A stretch of 64,000 nt of DNA from JAIPAN01 sp040403555 (GTDB lineage: Bacteria > Bacteroidota > Bacteroidia > Sphingobacteriales > Sphingobacteriaceae). Below the pieces are notes generated by a model that was given only the letters and a program-made list of their open reading frames with translations, did not search any database and was not told where the DNA came from. The stretch spans positions 256,572 through 320,571 of the forward strand of contig JBBAKN010000004.1 in NCBI GenBank assembly GCA_040403555.1, in the 5' to 3' direction. Below, piece by piece: positions 43,225-52,799 of the stretch. Position 1 is the first letter of the stretch. Each line of letters begins with the position of its first letter. A program made the position numbers and the translations under genes.

Positions 43225-44591
43225 TATAAATTCTGGTTTACAATACGCCACTCTTTGGGGTAATAATTGTTTAGCCTTTTGGGCAATACTTTTACCCACC
43301 CCAAGGCAAGTGATTCGTAGCATACCAAGGCCCAGCCATTTAGTGATGTAGTTGCCGTAAAATCTATCCGTTTTAAATAGTTTAGGGCTTGCGCTCTGCT
43401 CAGCGGAATTCTAGGAATGCTCTCCGATACCCAAACACTTAAGGCCAATTCGTGGTCGGGAATAAAGTCGTTTCCCGCAAATTTACCTAACCGAATACCT
43501 GCTTTTTTAAGGTATAGCTGTTCTCTTAAATAGTCGAAATCTTTTAGCTGATTGGCTGGTATCGCCAAAAATACATCCCCTATTACCGTTAATTCATAGC
43601 CCGTATTGGGTTTTATCCACTTTGCTATTTCCGTTAGTTTACCTTGGGCTATGCGGTTTCGTTCTTCCTTTTTATGCCGAATAATTAATGCTTTTGTGGA
43701 CTCCTTTTTACGAAAACAGGCGATAAAAAAACCTTCCCCTTTTACCATATGAGGGTAAAAACGGTAGCCCCACTGTTGCATGCTATCTGACTGGGTTTCT
43801 TGAATGCCCCATGCAGGCTCTATTGGAATGCGCACACTTTCTAATTCGAAAGTTTCCGCCAACCAGTCGCAGATATCTTCATTTTCTTCTTTGGAATAGG
43901 AGCAGGTAGAGTAAATTAATAAGCCATCTTCTTTTAAAGCAGGGTATACATCGGCTAAAATACGTTGTTGGCGTTGGCTGCATAACTGTACAGCCTCTTC
44001 CGACCATTGGCTAATGGCTTGCGGATCTTTACGAAACATACCCGAGCCCGAGCAAGGAGCATCAACTACCACCACGTCGAAATAGCTGGGGGTTCTTCCG
44101 AAATCTTTTGGGTCGTTATTGCTAACATAGGTATTGGCCCTACCCCAGCGAATAAGGTTTTCGCTTAAAATGGGTACTCTCGTTTTAATAATTTCGTTGG
44201 CTAACAATAAGCTTTCATCAGTAAGTAAGGAGCTAATTAAGGTGCTTTTGCCACCCGGTGCTGCACATAAATCTAATACTTTAAGAGTTTTGCTGATATC
44301 TGCCTGCTTCAGCGCCTGCTCCAAAAACATAGACGAAGCTTCTTGCACATAATATGCTCCTGCGTGAAACAAAGGGTCGGCAGTAAAGGAAGGGCGTTCT
44401 CCGAGGTATTTCCCAGCTGTAGACCAGGCAATGGCTTGTTCTTCTAAAAATACTGAACTTGGCTTTGCCTCATTTTTTCGAACACTAGTAAGCGTTTCTT
44501 CGCTTTCGTGTAGTTGTATAAAAGCAGGAACCTTTGGAGCAGCAATGCGCTTTAATGAATCTAAAAGAGCTTCGGGTAAGGCGTATTTCAT
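43221..44591 (-). CDS. RsmF/NOL1-NOP2-Sun family RNA cytosine-5 methyltransferase
   Basis: 456 residues from ATG 44591. The AdoMet-binding core shows VLDLCAAPGGKSTLI, LLANEI and VVVDAPCSGSGMFR with the first catalytic Cys; the second is in LIYSTCSYSKEEN. This PC/TC pair is diagnostic for m5C methyltransferases. The C-terminal part (about 300-456) looks like the PUA-like RNA-binding extension of RsmF. The target is probably 16S rRNA, inferred from family. The start avoids a hydrophobic nine-residue extension. Confidence 0.92.
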   Translation of the reverse strand: MKYALPEALLDSLKRIAAPKVPAFIQLHESEETLTSVRKNEAKPSSVFLEEQAIAWSTAGKYLGERPSFTADPLFHAGAYYVQEASSMFLEQALKQADISKTLKVLDLCAAPGGKSTLISSLLTDESLLLANEIIKTRVPILSENLIRWGRANTYVSNNDPKDFGRTPSYFDVVVVDAPCSGSGMFRKDPQAISQWSEEAVQLCSQRQQRILADVYPALKEDGLLIYSTCSYSKEENEDICDWLAETFELESVRIPIEPAWGIQETQSDSMQQWGYRFYPHMVKGEGFFIACFRKKESTKALIIRHKKEERNRIAQGKLTEIAKWIKPNTGYELTVIGDVFLAIPANQLKDFDYLREQLYLKKAGIRLGKFAGNDFIPDHELALSVWVSESIPRIPLSRAQALNYLKRIDFTATTSLNGWALVCYESLALGWVKVLPKRLNNYYPKEWRIVNQNLY

Positions 44592-44713
44592 TACCTCAAA
44601 GTACGCGAATATTCGCAAACTAAAAAATGAGTTTTTTAATGATAATTGGTTATTAGAGTGGGGTTTTAATCTTTATTCTATCTTTTTTAAGCTCAATATC
44701 GTTTAAGGTGTCG

Positions 44714-44721
44714 TATATTTG
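44714..44721 (+). promoter_or_regulatory. -7 box of the acyl-ACP desaturase promoter, predicted leaderless
   Basis: TATATTTG, a full match to TAnnTTTG, ends 5 bases before the ATG at 44727. Transcription would begin at or next to the A of the start codon. No clear -33 TTG. Confidence 0.5.
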
Positions 44722-44726
44722 TTGCT

Positions 44727-45713
44727 ATGCAAAATGAAATTCCTGTAGAATCGAGAAAAGAAGTAATGACTTACTTAGAGCCCTTTATGGAGGGGGAGAT
44801 GGCTACGTATTTAAGGCCAGTAGAAGAGTTGTGGCAACCAAGTGATTTTTTGCCCGACGCTAGTAAAGAAACTTTTTTTGCTGATATTAAAGAACTACAA
44901 CAAAATGCTAAAGAACTGCCGTATGATGTATTGGCAGTACTTATTGGCGATACCATTACCGAGGAAGCCTTACCAACCTACGAATCGTGGTTGATGATGG
45001 TGAATGATGTTTCTAGAAACGAACAAGGTGGTTGGATGAAGTTCTTAAGAGCTTGGACTGCTGAAGAAAATCGCCATGGCGATTTGTTAAATAAGTACTT
45101 ATACTTAAGTGGCCGTGTGGATATGCGTGCTATGGAAATATCCACTCAATATTTAATTCACGATGGATTTGATATTCAAACCTACAATGATCCTTATCGC
45201 ACTTTCGTATACACTTCTTTCCAGGAATTGGCCACCAATGTTTCGCACCGCAGAGTAGCCGGTTTGGCTAAACAGGCAGGGGATAAGTTGATGGCTAAAA
45301 TGTGCGGCGTTATTGCTTCAGACGAGGCTAGACATGCTAAAGCATACATCTCTTTAATTAAAAAAGCTTTTGAAGTAGATGCAAACCAAGTGATGTTGGC
45401 CTTTGAGGATATGATGAAGAAAAAAATTGTGATGCCTGCGCATTTTTTGCGTGAAATTGGTTTACAAGTGGGCCAAACCTTTGGTCACTTTACTGATGCG
45501 GCACAACGTACCGGGGTTTATACGGCTACAGATTATGTAGATATTATGAAAGAGCTGCTGGTAGAATGGCAAATTGAAAGCATGCGTGATTTAAACGAAG
45601 CTGGAGAAAAAGCTAGAGACTACGTAATGGCACTACCCGACCGTTTGATGAGAGTAGCCGAGCGGATGAAAAGTCCTGGATTAGACTATAAATTTAGCTG
45701 GATACACGCTTAA
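44727..45713 (+). CDS. Acyl-ACP desaturase (soluble di-iron type)
   Basis: 328 residues, a ferritin-like four-helix bundle. The two di-iron motifs are EENRHG (in RAWTAEENRHGDLL) and DEARHA (in IASDEARHAKAY), each contributing Glu and His ligands. WLMMVNDVSRNEQGGWMKF is also typical. This plant-like soluble desaturase introduces a cis double bond into acyl chains on acyl carrier protein, using ferredoxin electrons. It is transcribed alone, between a likely leaderless promoter and a bidirectional terminator. Confidence 0.93.
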   Translation: MQNEIPVESRKEVMTYLEPFMEGEMATYLRPVEELWQPSDFLPDASKETFFADIKELQQNAKELPYDVLAVLIGDTITEEALPTYESWLMMVNDVSRNEQGGWMKFLRAWTAEENRHGDLLNKYLYLSGRVDMRAMEISTQYLIHDGFDIQTYNDPYRTFVYTSFQELATNVSHRRVAGLAKQAGDKLMAKMCGVIASDEARHAKAYISLIKKAFEVDANQVMLAFEDMMKKKIVMPAHFLREIGLQVGQTFGHFTDAAQRTGVYTATDYVDIMKELLVEWQIESMRDLNEAGEKARDYVMALPDRLMRVAERMKSPGLDYKFSWIHA

Positions 45714-45714
45714 T

Positions 45715-45745
45715 AAAAAAAGCCCCGAATTTCGGGGCTTTTTTT
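45715..45745 (+). terminator. Bidirectional terminator between the desaturase and icmF
   Basis: Perfect 15-bp arms, AAAAAAAGCCCCGAA (45715-45729) and its complement at 45731-45745. T-runs on both strands serve two convergent genes. Confidence 0.92.
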
Positions 45746-45747
45746 AG

Positions 45748-48700
45748 TTACATATTTCGTCGGTATTGGCCACCCACGCTATACAATGCATTGGATATTT
45801 GACCAATAGAACAAATTTTACAAACTTCTATTAAGCTTTCGAAAATATTCTCACCAGCCAGAGCTTTTTGTTGAAGTGATAGCAAGGCTGCATCGGTTAC
45901 TTCTTTATTGCGTTCTTGGAAAGCACTCAGGGTAGCAATTTGGAATTGCTTTTCGTCTTCTGTAGCTCGAATAACTTCGCCAGGCAAAATGGTTGGCGAA
46001 CCGTTTTTGTTTAAAAACATATTTACGCCCACAATGGGAAATTCGCCGTTGTGTTTTAGCGTTTCGTAATACAAGCTTTCTTCTTGTATTTTACCGCGTT
46101 GATACATGGTTTCCATGGCGCCCAATACACCGCCACGTTCGTTTATACGTTTAAATTCTTCGAGTACGGCTTCTTCTACTAAATCGGTTAATTCCTCAAT
46201 AATAAAGGCCCCTTGTAGTGGGTTTTCATTTTTGGCCAAGCCCAGTTCTCGGTTAATTATCAACTGAATGGCCATGGCTCTGCGCACCGATTCTTCGGTA
46301 GGTGTGGTAATGGCTTCGTCGTAGGCATTGGTATGCAAGGAATTGCAATTATCGTAAATGGCATACAAAGCTTGCAGGGTAGTACGAATATCGTTAAAAT
46401 CAATTTCTTGTGCATGCAGCGAACGCCCCGAGGTTTGAATATGGTATTTCAATTTTTGCGAACGCTCGGCTCCTTTGTATTTGTATTTAATGGCTTTTGC
46501 CCAAATGCGTCGGGCAACACGGCCAATAACTGCATACTCCGGATCAATTCCGTTGGAGAAAAAGAACGATAAATTGGGCGCAAAGTCGTCAATTTTCATT
46601 CCTCGACTTAAATAATACTCTACAAACGTAAAGCCATTGCTTAAGGTAAAAGCCAATTGCGAAATAGGATTAGCTCCAGCTTCGGCAATGTGGTAACCCG
46701 AAATAGATACCGAATAAAAGTTCTGAATTTGATTGTGGATGAAATACTGTTGAATGTCACCCATCATGCGTAAAGCAAATTCGGTAGAGAAAATGCAGGT
46801 ATTTTGCGCCTGGTCTTCTTTTAAAATATCGGCTTGTACGGTTCCTCTAACCAAAGCAATGGCTTCTGCTTTAATTTTCTCGTACACGGCTTTTGGCAAA
46901 ACCTCATCGCCGCTCACGCCCAAAAGCATTAAGCCAAGTCCATTATTCCCTTCGGGGAGTTTGCCAGCATAAGAAGGTCTTTTTAACCCTTTTTTCGTAT
47001 AAATGGCTTCAATTTTTTGTTCAACTTCTTTTTCTAAACCATTTGCTTTAATGTATTTCTCACATTGTTGGTCAATGGCCACGTTCATAAAAAAGCCCAA
47101 CATCATGGGGGCTGGTCCGTTAATGGTCATCGAAACCGAAGTGGCCGGGTGGCATAAATCGAAACCGGAATATAATTTCTTAGCATCGTCTAGGGTAGCT
47201 ATGCTTACTCCGGCATTGCCTATTTTCCCGTAAATATCCGGACGGATGTGTGGATCTTCTCCGTATAGCGTTACCGAATCAAAGGCTGTAGATAAACGAA
47301 TAGCCGGCTGACCTAATGATACATAATGGAAACGTTTATTGGTGCGCTCAGGTCCACCTTCGCCTGCAAACATGCGGGTAGGGTCTTCGCTATCTCGTTT
47401 TAGGGGAAATACACCAGCGGCAAATGGGAATTCTCCTGGAACATTTTCGGTAAGTAACCAACGTAAAATGTCGCCCCAAGCTTCGTATTTTGGTAAAGCA
47501 ATTTTAGGAATGCGCAATTGCGAAAGCGAAGTAGTAAATAAGGACTGCCGAATTTCTTTGTTACGTACCTTGAATACGAATTCATCTTCTCGGTATCTTT
47601 TTATCGTATCAGGCCATTCACGCAATAAACGCTTGCATTCTACATCTAATTTTTCTTCTATTTGGGTATATATTTTTTCTAGATCAGAGCGTGTTTCTTT
47701 ATGGCTATCGCCTAAAAGATCGATTGTGCCTTTGAGTTGAAATAGGCGTTGCGCTAGTTCACATTGTTTGGCTACCCAAGATTTATAGTCTTCATTTGCT
47801 TCGGCAATTTCTGCCAAATAGCGGGTACGTTCAGGCGGAATGATATAACTTTTTTCGCCATTGTGTTTGCTGAGTGCAAAATTTGCTTCTAAATCGATAC
47901 CCGTTTTGCTTTGTATACTAGCCATTAAGGCAGCAAACAAATGGTTCATTCCTGGGTCGTTAAACTGCGATGCCATGGTGCCAAAAATCGGCAAACTTTC
48001 GTCGGCCGCTTCGAATAGGTTGTGGTTGCGTTTGTATTGTTTGCGTACATCGCGAAGGGCATCTAGAGCGCCTCGTTTATCAAATTTATTTATCGCTACT
48101 AAGTCGGCAAAATCGAGCATATCAATTTTTTCTAACTGTGTAGCGGCACCAAACTCTGGTGTCATTACGTAGAGCGAAACATCGCAATGTTCGGTAATTT
48201 CGGTATCCGATTGGCCAATGCCAGAGGTTTCTACAATAATTAAATCATAATCAGCGGCTTTGCAAATTTCAATAGATTCTTGTACGTACTTAGATAAAGC
48301 TAAATTCGCTTGTCGGGTAGCCAAAGAACGCATGTAAATGCGGGTATCATTAATGGCATTCATCCGAATGCGGTCGCCAAGCAAAGCTCCTCCTGTTTTC
48401 CGTTTCGATGGATCTACGGAAATAATAGCCATGGTTTTATCCGTTTCAATTAAGAAACGTCTAACCAATTCATCTACTAAAGATGATTTTCCGGCACCAC
48501 CTGTTCCGGTAATACCCAATATAGGAACTTTTTTTGTTCCGATGAGTTTTTTTAATTCTTTGAGTAGACCTTCGGCTTCGGCTGGTACATTCTCGGCCAA
48601 GGTAATGGCGGCTGCAATAGCCGGTATATATTTTGTTTGAATGCCTTTTAGTTCATCGGCGGCTTTGGTACGGGTAGCAAAATCGGATTGTTGCAGCATA

Positions 48701-49113
48701 TCGTTAATCATGCCTTGTAAACCCATTTTTCGGCCATCATCTGGCGAATAAATATTGGCAATGCCGTAGGCTTTTAGCTCGGCAATTTCGTGTGGTAGAA
48801 TGACACCGCCACCACCACCAAAAATTTTGATATGTCCGGCCCCTTTTTCCTTCAATAAATCGTGCATGTATTTGAAGTACTCGAGATGGCCTCCCTGGTA
48901 GGAGGTTATGGCAATGCCCTGCACATCTTCTTGGATGGCACAATTCACCACTTCATCTACCGAACGATTGTGGCCCAAGTGAATCACTTCGGCTCCCGAG
49001 GATTGTAAAATGCGGCGAATAATATTAATAGTAGCGTCGTGGCCGTCGAATAATGAAGCAGCCGTAACGAAACGTATTTTGTGTGTTGGTTGATAAGCAG
49101 TAATGCTTTCCAT
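45748..49113 (-). CDS. icmF: Fused isobutyryl-CoA mutase (B12 domain, MeaB-like GTPase, mutase)
   Basis: About 1121 residues from ATG 49113, placed 17 bases after a -7 box. Order: B12-binding domain (SLFDGHDATIN, cobalt ligand His25), a G-protein chaperone domain with P-loop GITGTGGAGKSS and VETSGIGQSDTEI, then the mutase barrel. Substrate residues differ from methylmalonyl-CoA mutase: Phe in TRMFAGEG where that enzyme has Tyr, and Gln in EDQAQNTCIF where it has Arg. Both are the IcmF pattern for isobutyryl/butyryl-CoA. Domain order and length fit IcmF. It carries its own chaperone, unlike the split mutase also encoded here. Confidence 0.93.
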   Translation of the reverse strand: MESITAYQPTHKIRFVTAASLFDGHDATINIIRRILQSSGAEVIHLGHNRSVDEVVNCAIQEDVQGIAITSYQGGHLEYFKYMHDLLKEKGAGHIKIFGGGGGVILPHEIAELKAYGIANIYSPDDGRKMGLQGMINDMLQQSDFATRTKAADELKGIQTKYIPAIAAAITLAENVPAEAEGLLKELKKLIGTKKVPILGITGTGGAGKSSLVDELVRRFLIETDKTMAIISVDPSKRKTGGALLGDRIRMNAINDTRIYMRSLATRQANLALSKYVQESIEICKAADYDLIIVETSGIGQSDTEITEHCDVSLYVMTPEFGAATQLEKIDMLDFADLVAINKFDKRGALDALRDVRKQYKRNHNLFEAADESLPIFGTMASQFNDPGMNHLFAALMASIQSKTGIDLEANFALSKHNGEKSYIIPPERTRYLAEIAEANEDYKSWVAKQCELAQRLFQLKGTIDLLGDSHKETRSDLEKIYTQIEEKLDVECKRLLREWPDTIKRYREDEFVFKVRNKEIRQSLFTTSLSQLRIPKIALPKYEAWGDILRWLLTENVPGEFPFAAGVFPLKRDSEDPTRMFAGEGGPERTNKRFHYVSLGQPAIRLSTAFDSVTLYGEDPHIRPDIYGKIGNAGVSIATLDDAKKLYSGFDLCHPATSVSMTINGPAPMMLGFFMNVAIDQQCEKYIKANGLEKEVEQKIEAIYTKKGLKRPSYAGKLPEGNNGLGLMLLGVSGDEVLPKAVYEKIKAEAIALVRGTVQADILKEDQAQNTCIFSTEFALRMMGDIQQYFIHNQIQNFYSVSISGYHIAEAGANPISQLAFTLSNGFTFVEYYLSRGMKIDDFAPNLSFFFSNGIDPEYAVIGRVARRIWAKAIKYKYKGAERSQKLKYHIQTSGRSLHAQEIDFNDIRTTLQALYAIYDNCNSLHTNAYDEAITTPTEESVRRAMAIQLIINRELGLAKNENPLQGAFIIEELTDLVEEAVLEEFKRINERGGVLGAMETMYQRGKIQEESLYYETLKHNGEFPIVGVNMFLNKNGSPTILPGEVIRATEDEKQFQIATLSAFQERNKEVTDAALLSLQQKALAGENIFESLIEVCKICSIGQISNALYSVGGQYRRNM

Positions 49114-49130
49114 AGGATATAATTGGTACA

Positions 49131-49138
49131 CAAATGTA
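49131..49138 (-). promoter_or_regulatory. -7 box of the icmF promoter
   Basis: The minus strand reads TACATTTG, full match to TAnnTTTG, 17 bases before ATG 49113. It supports that start over an upstream GTG within the box. Confidence 0.5.
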
Positions 49139-49162
49139 CTAAAAAGCTAGTCGCTGTTTATG

Positions 49163-49170
49163 TATCTTTG
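49163..49170 (+). promoter_or_regulatory. -7 box of the radical SAM gene
   Basis: TATCTTTG, full match to TAnnTTTG, 23 bases before the TTG start at 49194. It faces the icmF promoter; the two boxes are only 24 bases apart. Confidence 0.5.
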
Positions 49171-49193
49171 TCAAAAATCATAGATACAATTCT

Positions 49194-50153
49194 TTGGGAA
49201 CCCCACTCGATTACGGCTTTAAACCATATACCCATTATGGTGGTTATTTAAAAGATAAATACCAAGGCCAACGTGTATTTAAAATTATTGCCGATGGTGG
49301 CTTTACCTGCCCCAACCGTGATGGAAGCAAAGGTTTTGGTGGCTGTACCTATTGCAATGTAGATTCGTTTACTCCCGAGCTTTCTAGAAGTTTGCCTAGC
49401 ATTAAAGATCAAATTGAGCAGGGCATGGAACGGGCCATTAAAAATTATCAAGCAGAGAAATTCATTATTTATTTTCAGCCCAATACCAATACGTATGCAC
49501 CTACGCATTACCTTAAAAGCATGTATGATGAGGGCTTGAGCATCAATACCGAAAACATTGTTGGCCTCTCGGTAGGTACCCGGCCCGATTGTATTGATGC
49601 CGAAAAAGTAGCGCTTTTAGAAAGTTATACCGATCGCTTTGATGTGGATTTGGAAATGGGTATGGAATCTATTTATAACGATACCTTGGCTCAGATTAAT
49701 AGGGGGTGCATTCATGAAGATTTGGAGCAAAGTCTAGACTTGGTAAAAGATTCGAAATTGGATGTTTGCTTGCATACTATTTTCGGTTTCCCTTGGGAAA
49801 CGAAAGAAATGATGTTGGCCTATGCCCATGAATTGAATCGCTTTCCGCAAGTGAAATTTGCCAAATTGCACCACTTGCATATTGTAGAAGGTTCGGTAAT
49901 GGGCGTAAAATATAAGAGAGCGCCTTTTAAGCTTTTTAGTTTAGAAGAATACACCGAATTTTTAGCGGAATTTATCCCGCTTTTACGCCCCGATATGGTA
50001 CTGCAGCGTTTGTTTGGCTTATCTGACTACGATTTGCTAATTGCGCCCAATTGGGGCCTTAAAAAAACAGAAATTCAGGATTACATTGACAAGGGCCTGC
50101 AAAGTAGAGGGGTAGTGCAAGGCAGTAAGTACCAACCTGGGTTACTCGTTTAA
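49194..50153 (+). CDS. TIGR01212-family radical SAM protein (YhcC type)
   Basis: 319 residues. The radical SAM cysteines appear as TCPNRDGSKGFGGCTYCNV, an atypically spaced cluster motif normal for this family. NTNTYAP, VGTRPDCI and DLEMGMES follow in the barrel, with HLHIVEGSVMG towards the end. The reaction is not known for the family. No ATG suits the start; TTG at 49194, 23 bases after a -7 box, gives GTPLDYGFKPYTHYGGYLK, the conserved opening. Its stop overlaps the end of the SRPBCC gene by 4 bases. Confidence 0.9.
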   Translation: MGTPLDYGFKPYTHYGGYLKDKYQGQRVFKIIADGGFTCPNRDGSKGFGGCTYCNVDSFTPELSRSLPSIKDQIEQGMERAIKNYQAEKFIIYFQPNTNTYAPTHYLKSMYDEGLSINTENIVGLSVGTRPDCIDAEKVALLESYTDRFDVDLEMGMESIYNDTLAQINRGCIHEDLEQSLDLVKDSKLDVCLHTIFGFPWETKEMMLAYAHELNRFPQVKFAKLHHLHIVEGSVMGVKYKRAPFKLFSLEEYTEFLAEFIPLLRPDMVLQRLFGLSDYDLLIAPNWGLKKTEIQDYIDKGLQSRGVVQGSKYQPGLLV

Positions 50154-50623
50154 CCGCTATATTTCCCAAATAATTCTTCTACTTTTTTCTCCCGGTAATC
50201 GAAAATACCTTGTATTTCTTTGGCCACTAATATGCTATTGGCCATACGTCCAAAAATACCCATTGGTATCGCATAATTAATAATATCGGTCATGAGCACA
50301 CCGCCCGGAATTTCTTGAAAATGGTGTTGGTGATGCCAAAGGGCGTAGGGTCCGAAGCGTTGTTCATCTACAAAATAGTCGCCTTCTTTTACGTGGGTAA
50401 TTTCAGTCATCCAATTGAGTTTGATGCCTAAAAGTGGTGATACTTTATAAGTAATGATCATACCCGGGTACATTTTTTGCCCTTCTTTAAAATCAGATGT
50501 AATGATGAAGCCCATATGATCGGGCGTAATTTTTGCCAAGTTTGCTGGCGAAGAGAAAAAGACCCAAGCCTGTGTAAGGCTAATGGGTAATTTTTGTTCG
50601 TAACGTAACTGATAGGTTTTCAT
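50150..50623 (-). CDS. SRPBCC-fold ligand-binding protein
   Basis: 157 residues of the START/Bet-v1-like fold. YQLRYEQKLPISLTQAWVFFSSPANLAKITPDHMGF is a typical opening in pieces, and the C-terminal helix begins ANSILVAKEIQGIFDYREKK. The EQRFGPYALWHHQHHF strand pair is common in the CDP-paratose-epimerase-associated group. It is likely to bind a hydrophobic ligand in a cavity; no catalytic residues can be assigned. It has no obvious functional partner. Confidence 0.82.
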   Translation of the reverse strand: MKTYQLRYEQKLPISLTQAWVFFSSPANLAKITPDHMGFIITSDFKEGQKMYPGMIITYKVSPLLGIKLNWMTEITHVKEGDYFVDEQRFGPYALWHHQHHFQEIPGGVLMTDIINYAIPMGIFGRMANSILVAKEIQGIFDYREKKVEELFGKYSG

Positions 50624-50685
50624 ACCGGCAAAGCTACGCTTTAGCGCTCAGTGTGTAGGCGCTACCATGTAATCTACCGGTCAAT

Positions 50686-51159
50686 TTATTGCACCATTTT
50701 ATTGGCGCAGCCCGAACTAGCAAAGGCCTCTGGTTTGGCTTTAAATACAAAGCCCATGCCCAAAATATAACCCATAGCTTCGTGTAAGGCCTGGTTCGAT
50801 TTGAATTGCGGATTGGTATTGATATCGGCATGTACCTCTAAATCTACATCATACAAATCCAATAAATCGCAAAGCGCATAGGCAATTTCAATAGATTTTT
50901 GCACCTCCGATAACATACGTTCTTTAATGCCCATTTTTTGGGTACTGCGTTCTTGGTGAATGTACATAAAGCCGCCTTTTTGTTCGCGAACGAGCACAAT
51001 TACGGTAGCAAAATCGGTGTGGTCGCCTTTTACTTGCGAATCGGTGCCGATGCATACTTTGAGGCTATTGCCTAAACTAGTTTCACGAATAATGGCATTT
51101 TCTACTTCTTCGATGATGGGTAGCTTAATTTCATCGCCATTGAATTTTTTCCAGGTCAT
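50686..51159 (-). CDS. YkuK-type RNase H-like protein (DUF458)
   Basis: 157 residues. VCIGTDSQVKGDHTDFATVIVL gives the first acidic strand (Asp in GTDSQ), and VEVHADINTNPQFKSN (written here as DLEVHADINTNP) a second acidic block. FKAKPEAFASSGCANK closes it. The fold resembles RNase H, and the acidic residues could bind metal, but no activity is established. It stands alone on the minus strand, upstream of the SRPBCC gene by 62 bases. Confidence 0.87.
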   Translation of the reverse strand: MTWKKFNGDEIKLPIIEEVENAIIRETSLGNSLKVCIGTDSQVKGDHTDFATVIVLVREQKGGFMYIHQERSTQKMGIKERMLSEVQKSIEIAYALCDLLDLYDVDLEVHADINTNPQFKSNQALHEAMGYILGMGFVFKAKPEAFASSGCANKMVQ

Positions 51160-51355
51160 AAATTTTGGTTTAAAATTTGCCGACCTTTTTAGGGGTCCAT
51201 AAAATTAAGTGATTGTTTTCCTTCCTTTTGTTAAAAACCAATTATTTAATTGTTAACATCAGGCACTTTGCTAACACTGTTATTTTTAGGTTACCTATTC
51301 GCTATGCTCAACAAAAAATCAGATATAATGTAGATATTTGTAGCATGAAAAAAAT

Positions 51356-52627
51356 ATGTTGAGAAAGTCGCTTTTAAGTCTATTATTAGCAGGGTTTAGC
51401 CTTTTAGCTGCTGCACAACAGGCAGATACCACACAACAAGTAATTGCCGGAAGAGTAAATGCGCCCGAGCAACAACAAAAACCCTATGTAATTTTAATTT
51501 CTGCTGATGGCTTTCGCTACGATTATGCCCAAAAATACGGGGCTAAAAATCTCCTGCAGTATGCCCAGCAAGGTGTAACAGCCGATGCACTCATTCCCTC
51601 CTTCCCGTCTGTAACTTTTCCCAATCATTATACCATTGCCACGGGATTGTATCCAGCGCATACGGGTTTGGTAGCCAATTCTTTTTACGATAGCGCCCGT
51701 AATGAAACCTACAGCATGAGCCAAAAAGATAAGGTGAAAGATGGTTCTTGGTATGGCGGTACCCCACTTTGGGTATTGGCAGAAAAGCAAAAAATGCTTT
51801 CGGCTAGTTTTTATTGGGTAGGGTCTGAAGCCCCAATTCAAGAAACTTTTCCCACCTATTTTTATTATTTTAATAGCGAAGAATATAAAAATGTATCGAT
51901 AGAAAGCAGAATTGCTGAAGTAAAAAAATGGCTTAGCTTACCCAACGAAAAACGGCCTCACCTCATTACCTTTTACCTACCCGAAGTTGATGGTGCCGGG
52001 CATGCAAATGGCCCAGAAGCTTCCGAGACAAAAGCAGCTGTACATTGGGTAGATGCATCTATTGGGCAATTGGTTTCAATGGTGAATGCGACTGGTTTAC
52101 CCGTTAATTTTATTTTTGTTTCCGATCACGGGATGACCCAGGTAGACCAAAAAAATCCTATCAAAACGCCGGTTAGTATTGATAAGCAGAAGTTTGAAAT
52201 TAGCACTTCTGGTAGTATGATACAGCTTTATGCCAATGAGGCCTCAGATATTTTGCCGCTATATGCCAAATTGAAAGCAGATGCTGTAGATTATGAGGTG
52301 TATTTGAAAAAAGATGTGCCGAAGAGATTGCATTATGGTCCGAAAGACGATCGATTTAATCGTATTGGCGACTTAGTGTTATTGGCAAAATGGCCTAAAG
52401 TTTTTTCCGATTGGAAAGTAAATCCTGGTTTTCATGGGTTTGATCCGGCGGCTGTGCCCGATATGAAGGCTACTTTTTATGCTTGGGGGCCGGCATTTAA
52501 ACAAGGGCTACTGGTACCTGCATTTAAGAATGTAGAAGTATACGACATTGTTACTCATATTTTAGGCTTAACTAAAACCACCAAAACCGACGGTACTGGT
52601 AAGTTGGCCAACAAAATTTTAAAATAA
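51356..52627 (+). CDS. Ectonucleotide pyrophosphatase/phosphodiesterase family protein
   Basis: 423 residues with a signal peptide (LLAGFSLLAAAQQ). The alkaline-phosphatase fold is clear: ISADGFRYDY with the first metal Asp, SFPSVTFPNHYTIATGLYP with the catalytic Thr, LPEVDGAGHANG, VSDHGM and a final PGFHGFDP metal His. This is the NPP group, which hydrolyses nucleotide or phospholipid diesters in the periplasm or at the surface. An ATG 11 bases earlier is out of frame and stops after five codons, so 51356 is the start. It stands alone. Confidence 0.92.
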   Translation: MLRKSLLSLLLAGFSLLAAAQQADTTQQVIAGRVNAPEQQQKPYVILISADGFRYDYAQKYGAKNLLQYAQQGVTADALIPSFPSVTFPNHYTIATGLYPAHTGLVANSFYDSARNETYSMSQKDKVKDGSWYGGTPLWVLAEKQKMLSASFYWVGSEAPIQETFPTYFYYFNSEEYKNVSIESRIAEVKKWLSLPNEKRPHLITFYLPEVDGAGHANGPEASETKAAVHWVDASIGQLVSMVNATGLPVNFIFVSDHGMTQVDQKNPIKTPVSIDKQKFEISTSGSMIQLYANEASDILPLYAKLKADAVDYEVYLKKDVPKRLHYGPKDDRFNRIGDLVLLAKWPKVFSDWKVNPGFHGFDPAAVPDMKATFYAWGPAFKQGLLVPAFKNVEVYDIVTHILGLTKTTKTDGTGKLANKILK

Positions 52628-52799
52628 CATCACTCTAATTTTTAGAGGGTAGTTAGACATTCCATATCATACTGACATAATTTCCGTTAAGTAGTAGAGT
52701 GGCCCAATTGTTGATAGAAGTTTGACAATAGGCTATTGGATGGAGTGAATAATTTACATAGCTTAGAACTTTAAACACCAACATAGAAAGGGGAACAAG

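Noticed and set aside
47339..47740. 133-codon frame opposite icmF
   Set aside because: Antisense to a well-supported mutase barrel, no recognisable motif, composition of a mirror frame.
52633..52647. CTCTAA/TTAGAG hairpin after the pyrophosphatase gene as a terminator
   Set aside because: Only 6 bp with a three-base loop and no T-run.
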